A DNA stretch of 64,000 bases from assembly GCA_013141055.1 (NCBI GenBank), contig JABFRS010000001.1, positions 1,488,001-1,552,000 on the forward strand, read 5' to 3'. The DNA is from Cyclobacteriaceae bacterium (lineage in GTDB: Bacteria; Bacteroidota; Bacteroidia; Cytophagales; Cyclobacteriaceae). Below the pieces are notes generated by a model that searched no databases, was not told where the DNA came from, and was given only the letters and a program-made list of their open reading frames with translations. The position numbers and the translations under genes were made by a program. This document shows positions 59,197-64,000 of the stretch, one piece after another (position 1 is the first letter of the stretch; each line of letters begins with the position of its first letter).

Positions 59197-62070
59197 ATGA
59201 ACATCAATCCTCACTATTCAGAAAAATTCGAATCCCGCCATATCGGACCGGACGCAAAGCAGATCGCAGAGATGCTGAAGGTTGTTAAAGCTCCATCAGT
59301 CGATGCTTTGATTGACCAAACCGTTCCGGCCAATATCAGGTTGAAGAATCCACTAAACCTTCCACCAGCAAAATCTGAATTTGAGTTCCTGAAAGAGTTT
59401 AAAAAAATCGCGTCCAAGAATAAGATTTTCAAATCATTCCTGGGAACAGGATACTATAACACCATCACTCCGGGAGTGATTCTGAGAAACATTCTCGAAA
59501 ACCCGGGATGGTACACAGCCTACACTCCTTATCAGGCTGAAATTGCCCAGGGTCGATTGGAGGCTTTGATCAATTTTCAAACAATGGTAATCGATCTTAC
59601 CGGTATGCAAATCGCTAATGCTTCCTTACTTGACGAGGCAACTGCTGCTGCTGAAGCTATGCACTTGTTGTATGCTTCCCGCAAGAACAACAAGAAGAAT
59701 GCTCTCAAATTTTTTGTAGATAAAAATGTATTTCCTCAGACGATCGATCTATTAAAGACACGTTCTGGTCCATTAGGTATTGAACTGATCATCGGTGATA
59801 TTGAAAAACTTGATGTTACGGATGCCGATTTGTTTGCAGTATACATTCAAAATCCAAACAATAACGGTGCAATAAAAGATTTTACAAACTTCATTGCTTC
59901 TGCTCATGAGAAAGAAGTCTTTGTAGTGATGGGTACAGATCTTATGAGTCTGATATTAATGAAGTCTCCAGGAGAAATGGGCGCTGACATTGCTGTGGGA
60001 TCTTCACAACGCTTTGGAGTGCCTATGGGTTTTGGCGGACCTCACGCCGCATTCTTTGCTACCCGTGACGAGTTTAAAAGGTTAATCCCTGGTCGTCTGA
60101 TCGGAGCTTCGATCGATGCAAAGGGAAATCATGGATATCGCATGGCACTTCAAACACGCGAACAACACATTCGTCGCGAGAAGGCTACATCAAACATTTG
60201 TACTGCACAGGTTCTATTGTCAGTGATGGCAGGAATGTATGCAGTATATCATGGACCAGAAGGCATGAAGAAGATTGCCGGAAGAATTCATGGTCTTGCC
60301 ATTATGCTTGATAATGGATTAAAAGAAATGGGATTAAAACAAGTGAACGAGTATTTCTTCGACACTTTAAAAATTTCAGTTGAAGATGTTCACGCTATTG
60401 AACGTGAAGCCGTAAATCATGAACTCAATTTCCGTTATTTTCAGGATGGACATGTCGGCATCTCCCTGGATGAAACCACTTCGGTAGATGATGTCAATAA
60501 GGTTCTGTCAGTAATTGCTTCTGCTGCACATAAAACCTCTGTCTCTGCAGAATCCTGGTCAAAGAGCAAAGGAGTTTCATGGCCCTCACCATTGATCAGA
60601 AGTTCTTCATTTTTAACTCATCCTGTTTTCAATTCTCATCATAGCGAACATGAAATGCTTCGTTACATTAAGAAGCTTGAGAACAAAGATCTTTCTATGG
60701 TTCATTCGATGATCTCATTAGGATCATGTACAATGAAGCTGAATGCAACCGCTGAGATGATTCCCGTTACATGGCCTGAGCTTGGTCAGATACATCCCTT
60801 TGCACCTGCTAATCAGGCAAAAGGTTACAGTGAAATGATTCTGCACCTGGAAGAATGGTTAAAAGAGATCACAGGATTTACAGGAGTTTCTCTCCAACCT
60901 AATAGTGGAGCTCAGGGTGAATACGCTGGCTTACTGGTGATCCGCGCTTATCATCAGAATCGCGGTGACATGCATCGCAATATTTCATTGATACCTGCTT
61001 CTGCTCATGGAACGAATCCTGCGAGCGCGGTAATGGCAGGAATGGATGTTGTTGTCGTAAAATCAGATGAAGAAGGAAAAATTGATGTTGCTGATCTGAA
61101 AGCTAAAGCGGAACAATATAAAGACAAGCTTTCCTGTTTGATGGTGACTTATCCCTCCACTCACGGTGTGTTTGAAGAATCTATTGTTGAAATCTGTGAG
61201 ACAATCCATTCTCATGGCGGTCTTGTGTATATGGATGGTGCAAATATGAATGCACAGGTCGGACTTACATCTCCCGCTAACATTGGAGCTGATGTGTGTC
61301 ACCTTAATCTTCACAAAACTTTCTGTATTCCACACGGTGGAGGTGGCCCAGGAATGGGACCTATCTGCGTGAATGATAAATTGAAACCATTTCTTCCAGG
61401 ACATGCTGTTGTAAAAACAGGCGGCCAACAGGCAATCACAGCAGTATCTGCAGCACCATGGGGAAGCGCAAGTATTCTTGCAATCTCTTATGCATACATC
61501 GCAATGATGGGCGGAGAAGGATTAACAAATGCAACAAAGCTTGCTATTCTTAACGCAAACTATATTAAGGAAAAGCTGAATGGTCATTATAAGATTCTCT
61601 ATACAGGATCTCAGGGACGTTGTGCTCATGAGATGATCGTTGACTGTCGTGACTTTAAAAAGTCCGGAGTGGAAGTTGAAGACATTGCAAAACGATTGAT
61701 GGATTATGGATTCCATGCACCAACAGTTTCATTCCCTGTAGCTGGTACATTGATGATCGAGCCGACAGAAAGCGAACCAAAGGAGGAGCTTGATAAATTC
61801 TGCAACGCATTGATTGAGATCAGAAATGAAATCCGTGAGATTGAAGAAGGTAAGGCTGATAAAGAAGTCAACGTATTAAAAAATGCTCCTCACACAGCAG
61901 CAGTCATTACCGCCGATGAGTGGACGCTTCCATACTCAAGACAGAAGGCAGCATATCCACTTCCTTTCGTAAAGGATGCTAAATTCTGGCCAAGCGTTGC
62001 CCGCATTGATAATGCTTACGGAGATAGAAATCTTGTTTGCAGCTGTCTTCCGATTGAAGAATATCAGTAA
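59197..62070 (+). CDS. gcvP: glycine dehydrogenase (decarboxylating), P-protein
   Basis: A 957-residue PLP enzyme of the glycine cleavage system; the long single-chain form. N-terminal half with [32 protein letters not shown] and [15 protein letters not shown]-terminal half with [29 protein letters not shown] and the PLP lysine in [16 protein letters not shown]. The H and T proteins are not adjacent. Length and motifs are complete. Confidence 0.96.
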   Translation: MNINPHYSEKFESRHIGPDAKQIAEMLKVVKAPSVDALIDQTVPANIRLKNPLNLPPAKSEFEFLKEFKKIASKNKIFKSFLGTGYYNTITPGVILRNILENPGWYTAYTPYQAEIAQGRLEALINFQTMVIDLTGMQIANASLLDEATAAAEAMHLLYASRKNNKKNALKFFVDKNVFPQTIDLLKTRSGPLGIELIIGDIEKLDVTDADLFAVYIQNPNNNGAIKDFTNFIASAHEKEVFVVMGTDLMSLILMKSPGEMGADIAVGSSQRFGVPMGFGGPHAAFFATRDEFKRLIPGRLIGASIDAKGNHGYRMALQTREQHIRREKATSNICTAQVLLSVMAGMYAVYHGPEGMKKIAGRIHGLAIMLDNGLKEMGLKQVNEYFFDTLKISVEDVHAIEREAVNHELNFRYFQDGHVGISLDETTSVDDVNKVLSVIASAAHKTSVSAESWSKSKGVSWPSPLIRSSSFLTHPVFNSHHSEHEMLRYIKKLENKDLSMVHSMISLGSCTMKLNATAEMIPVTWPELGQIHPFAPANQAKGYSEMILHLEEWLKEITGFTGVSLQPNSGAQGEYAGLLVIRAYHQNRGDMHRNISLIPASAHGTNPASAVMAGMDVVVVKSDEEGKIDVADLKAKAEQYKDKLSCLMVTYPSTHGVFEESIVEICETIHSHGGLVYMDGANMNAQVGLTSPANIGADVCHLNLHKTFCIPHGGGGPGMGPICVNDKLKPFLPGHAVVKTGGQQAITAVSAAPWGSASILAISYAYIAMMGGEGLTNATKLAILNANYIKEKLNGHYKILYTGSQGRCAHEMIVDCRDFKKSGVEVEDIAKRLMDYGFHAPTVSFPVAGTLMIEPTESEPKEELDKFCNALIEIRNEIREIEEGKADKEVNVLKNAPHTAAVITADEWTLPYSRQKAAYPLPFVKDAKFWPSVARIDNAYGDRNLVCSCLPIEEYQ

Positions 62071-62092
62071 ACTTTGAAAATGCCAAAAAATG

Positions 62093-62131
62093 AAAATATC
62101 CCTGCAGAGCAATTTGCAGGGATATTTTTTT
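62093..62131 (+). terminator. terminator of gcvP
   Basis: A perfect 14-bp stem AAAATATCCCTGCA (62093-62106) / TGCAGGGATATTTT (62115-62128) ending in a T-run. Confidence 0.93.
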
Positions 62132-62197
62132 ATAAATCACGTCATTCGGGTAAGTGTCCTTAAAACCCGAAGTTGTTCCTTTCGTTAAAGATCCATT

Positions 62198-63073
62198 ATG
62201 AAAACACTCCTCATTGCTCTTCTCCTATTAAGCGTTTCCATCTGCCAGGGGCAGGGGAATCCTGATCTTCAGTCCATGATAAATACTGAACGTGCTTTCG
62301 CTAAGATGGCAAAGGATCAAAATCAGCGAGATGCTTTTCTTTTTTATCTCACAGAAGATGCAGTGACTTCGGGCCCACAAGGACCTGTCATCGGTAAGGA
62401 AAAAATCAGACAACAAAAAATTGGAAATGGTTGGCTGAAGTGGGATGTGGCATTTTCTGATATCGCTACATCCGGAGATTTTGGTTACAATACAGGACCG
62501 TGGGAATTTCGCGCGAATAAAACGGATGAGAAGCCAGTTGCTTTTGGTGAATTCAATTCCATCTGGAAAAAACAAAAGGATGGTAGCTGGAAAAATGTTT
62601 TAGATATTGGAATTGCTCATAAAAAAGGACCTTCTGTTGATTCGATCAAGCTTTCAACCTCAAAAATAATTACTGGTTTTCCCAGAGCGATAATAAGCGG
62701 TAATCCTATGATGGTGGAAGAAAATAAATTTCTGACCGCTCAGTCAACTGGTGTCAAATCAGCGTATGAAAAATATCTTTCGAAAGAAGCACGTCTGAAC
62801 CATTCGGGTCGACTTGCCCTTGTCAACACTGAGGAAAAGCAGAAATTTTTATCTGAAACGGAATTATTATCAAAGGTTGAACCTATGGGAAGTGATTTAT
62901 CATCTTCAGGGGATCTTGGCTACGTTTATGGAAAGGCCGTCATTGAAATAAATTCCAATGGAAAAACTGAAAATAAAATCGCAACCTACTTCCGTGTCTG
63001 GAAGAGAGAAGGTGATTCAAATGTCAGACATTCCGGAGATTGGAAAATTGTGCTGGATGTACTGACGTACTAA
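62198..63073 (+). CDS. secreted protein with two NTF2-like (DUF4440/SnoaL) domains
   Basis: A 291-residue protein with a signal peptide (to SICQG) and two similar cone-fold domains, about 24-145 and 160-291. Both carry the pattern SGDFGYNTGPWEF / SGDLGYVYGKAVIE, then WKK-DGSWKNVLDIG / WKREGD...DWKIVLDV. Function unknown; the first domain has the form of a ligand- or enzyme-type pocket. Confidence 0.78.
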   Translation: MKTLLIALLLLSVSICQGQGNPDLQSMINTERAFAKMAKDQNQRDAFLFYLTEDAVTSGPQGPVIGKEKIRQQKIGNGWLKWDVAFSDIATSGDFGYNTGPWEFRANKTDEKPVAFGEFNSIWKKQKDGSWKNVLDIGIAHKKGPSVDSIKLSTSKIITGFPRAIISGNPMMVEENKFLTAQSTGVKSAYEKYLSKEARLNHSGRLALVNTEEKQKFLSETELLSKVEPMGSDLSSSGDLGYVYGKAVIEINSNGKTENKIATYFRVWKREGDSNVRHSGDWKIVLDVLTY

Positions 63074-63076
63074 AGA

Positions 63077-64000
63077 CTATTTTAATCCGTAGACATCAAT
63101 CAGATATACCATCGCCGCCATTGACGCTGCGCCAAGCTCCAGCTCGCGCTTATCAATCTTATCAAACGTATCTTCCTTAGTGTGATGATAGCTGAAGTAG
63201 CGTTGTGAGTCAGGAAGTAATTCCATTACTGGCACTCCCTGTTTCGACAACGGGCCAATATCTGCGCCACCCCCTTCTTTGCCAAAATCGTAAAGTCCGT
63301 ATGGTTCGAGTAGAGGCCTCCAGCTTTGAATCTTTTTCCTTACAGCATCAGGAGCGGTCATCGTGAAACCTCTCGGTGTGAATCCGCCGCGATCTGATTC
63401 AATTGCAGCAATGTGCTTCTCATTATTCTTTTCTGCAAGCTCCGCATACTTCAATCCACCACGCAAACCGTTTTCCTCATTCATAAACATGACTGCACGA
63501 ATGGTCCGCTTGGGTTTATAGCCCATCGTCTTGAATATTCGCAACACCTCGATGGATTGAACTACACCACTTCCGTCATCGTGTGCTCCCTGGGCAAGAT
63601 CCCATGAATCAAGATGACCACCCACAACAATGATCTCATCTTTATATTCACCACCTCTGATCTCCCCTACCACATTAAAAGAAGGAGCATCCGGAAGAAT
63701 TTCACAATGTGATTCTATATAAAACTGAAGTGTCTTATCATCTTTTAAAGCTTTGCTCAAAAGATCTGCATGCTTTGTTGCCACAGCAATAGCAGGAATT
63801 TTTGCAACGGCAGGATTGTAACGCACACCACCTGTATGAGGATAATCTTCACTGTTGATACCCATGGAGCGAACAATAACAGCAATTGCACCATACTTCG
63901 ATGCTTCCGAGGCACCTCCTCCACGTTGATTCACCGCACCACTGTAAGCATCAAATGCATCTACCTGTTTTGGATCCATTGGCCTGTTGAAAAAAACTAT
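63077..64000 (-). CDS. M28-family zinc peptidase, N-terminus beyond window
   Basis: At least 307 residues are visible; the frame runs on past base 64000 (IVFFNRP precedes the first Met in the window, part of a PA domain), so the start is outside. Zinc ligands: GGHLDSWD (His, Asp), AHDDGSG (Asp), NEENG (catalytic Glu pair), ESDRGG, and the His in FSYHHTKED. It is probably a secreted aminopeptidase or carboxypeptidase Q-like enzyme. Confidence 0.9.
   Translation of the reverse strand: MVFFNRPMDPKQVDAFDAYSGAVNQRGGGASEASKYGAIAVIVRSMGINSEDYPHTGGVRYNPAVAKIPAIAVATKHADLLSKALKDDKTLQFYIESHCEILPDAPSFNVVGEIRGGEYKDEIIVVGGHLDSWDLAQGAHDDGSGVVQSIEVLRIFKTMGYKPKRTIRAVMFMNEENGLRGGLKYAELAEKNNEKHIAAIESDRGGFTPRGFTMTAPDAVRKKIQSWRPLLEPYGLYDFGKEGGGADIGPLSKQGVPVMELLPDSQRYFSYHHTKEDTFDKIDKRELELGAASMAAMVYLIDVYGLK

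Overview
The window is chromosomal DNA of a Bacteroidetes bacterium, most likely a Cytophagales-type gliding organism. Support: two proteins with type IX secretion (T9SS) C-terminal sorting domains, a GldH lipoprotein, a GldI-like FKBP lipoprotein, a GWxTD protein, a SecD-SecF fusion, a DUF2723 membrane protein, and AT-rich -7 boxes of the form TAnnTTTG in front of many genes. The species cannot be named from the sequence alone. I see no rRNA, prophage, intact insertion sequence or CRISPR array.

Layout. 1-900: a type II tRNA-Tyr on the minus strand, then about 760 bp without a convincing gene but with small repeats. 0.9-4.8 kb: DUF721/DciA-like protein and recF (minus), then pdhA, a TPR membrane protein and ribH (plus). 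4.9-16.3 kb: a large T9SS-secreted nuclease-like protein, isocitrate dehydrogenase, a CAP-domain protein, an Lrp/AsnC regulator - phosphoribosyltransferase - panB operon, and a 1183-residue PKD-repeat T9SS protein. 16.4-35.4 kb: a surface-polysaccharide locus. One tightly packed minus-strand series of 13 genes runs from the ABC exporter (Wzm/Wzt) through glycosyltransferases, a deacetylase, a formyltransferase, an FkbM methyltransferase, a nucleotidyltransferase, a CapD-like dehydratase and an asparagine-synthase homologue. It ends 30 bp before the PKD T9SS protein. Beside it lie a plus-strand glycosyltransferase, a Wzy-like polytopic protein, fcl, gmd and a TPR protein. manC at 42-43 kb would supply GDP-mannose, so GDP-mannose to GDP-L-fucose is complete within the window.

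35.4-48.9 kb: membrane proteins (one DUF2723), a methyltransferase, a GWxTD protein, rlmB, recQ, and a purD - 35-residue membrane peptide - ricT - gldH series. 49.0-58.5 kb, all minus: a two-component system, secDF, a small unknown protein, uridine kinase, dITP/XTP pyrophosphatase, two FKBP prolyl isomerases and a DHH phosphoesterase. 58.6-64 kb: ndk, gcvP, a duplicated NTF2-like secreted protein, and an M28 peptidase cut by the window end.

Most of the window is ordinary metabolism. The parts worth most attention are the polysaccharide locus and its possible link to the adjacent T9SS protein, two perfect palindromes placed like operators (8811-8831 and 12700-12717), the 35-residue peptide at 47051, and a set of -7 boxes placed so close to start codons that mRNAs may be nearly leaderless. 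Start sites were moved inward from the longest possible frame for recF, pdhA, panB, purD, ndk, gldH, the CAP protein, the GWxTD protein, one GT2 and Wzm, because a standard ATG fits the family better.
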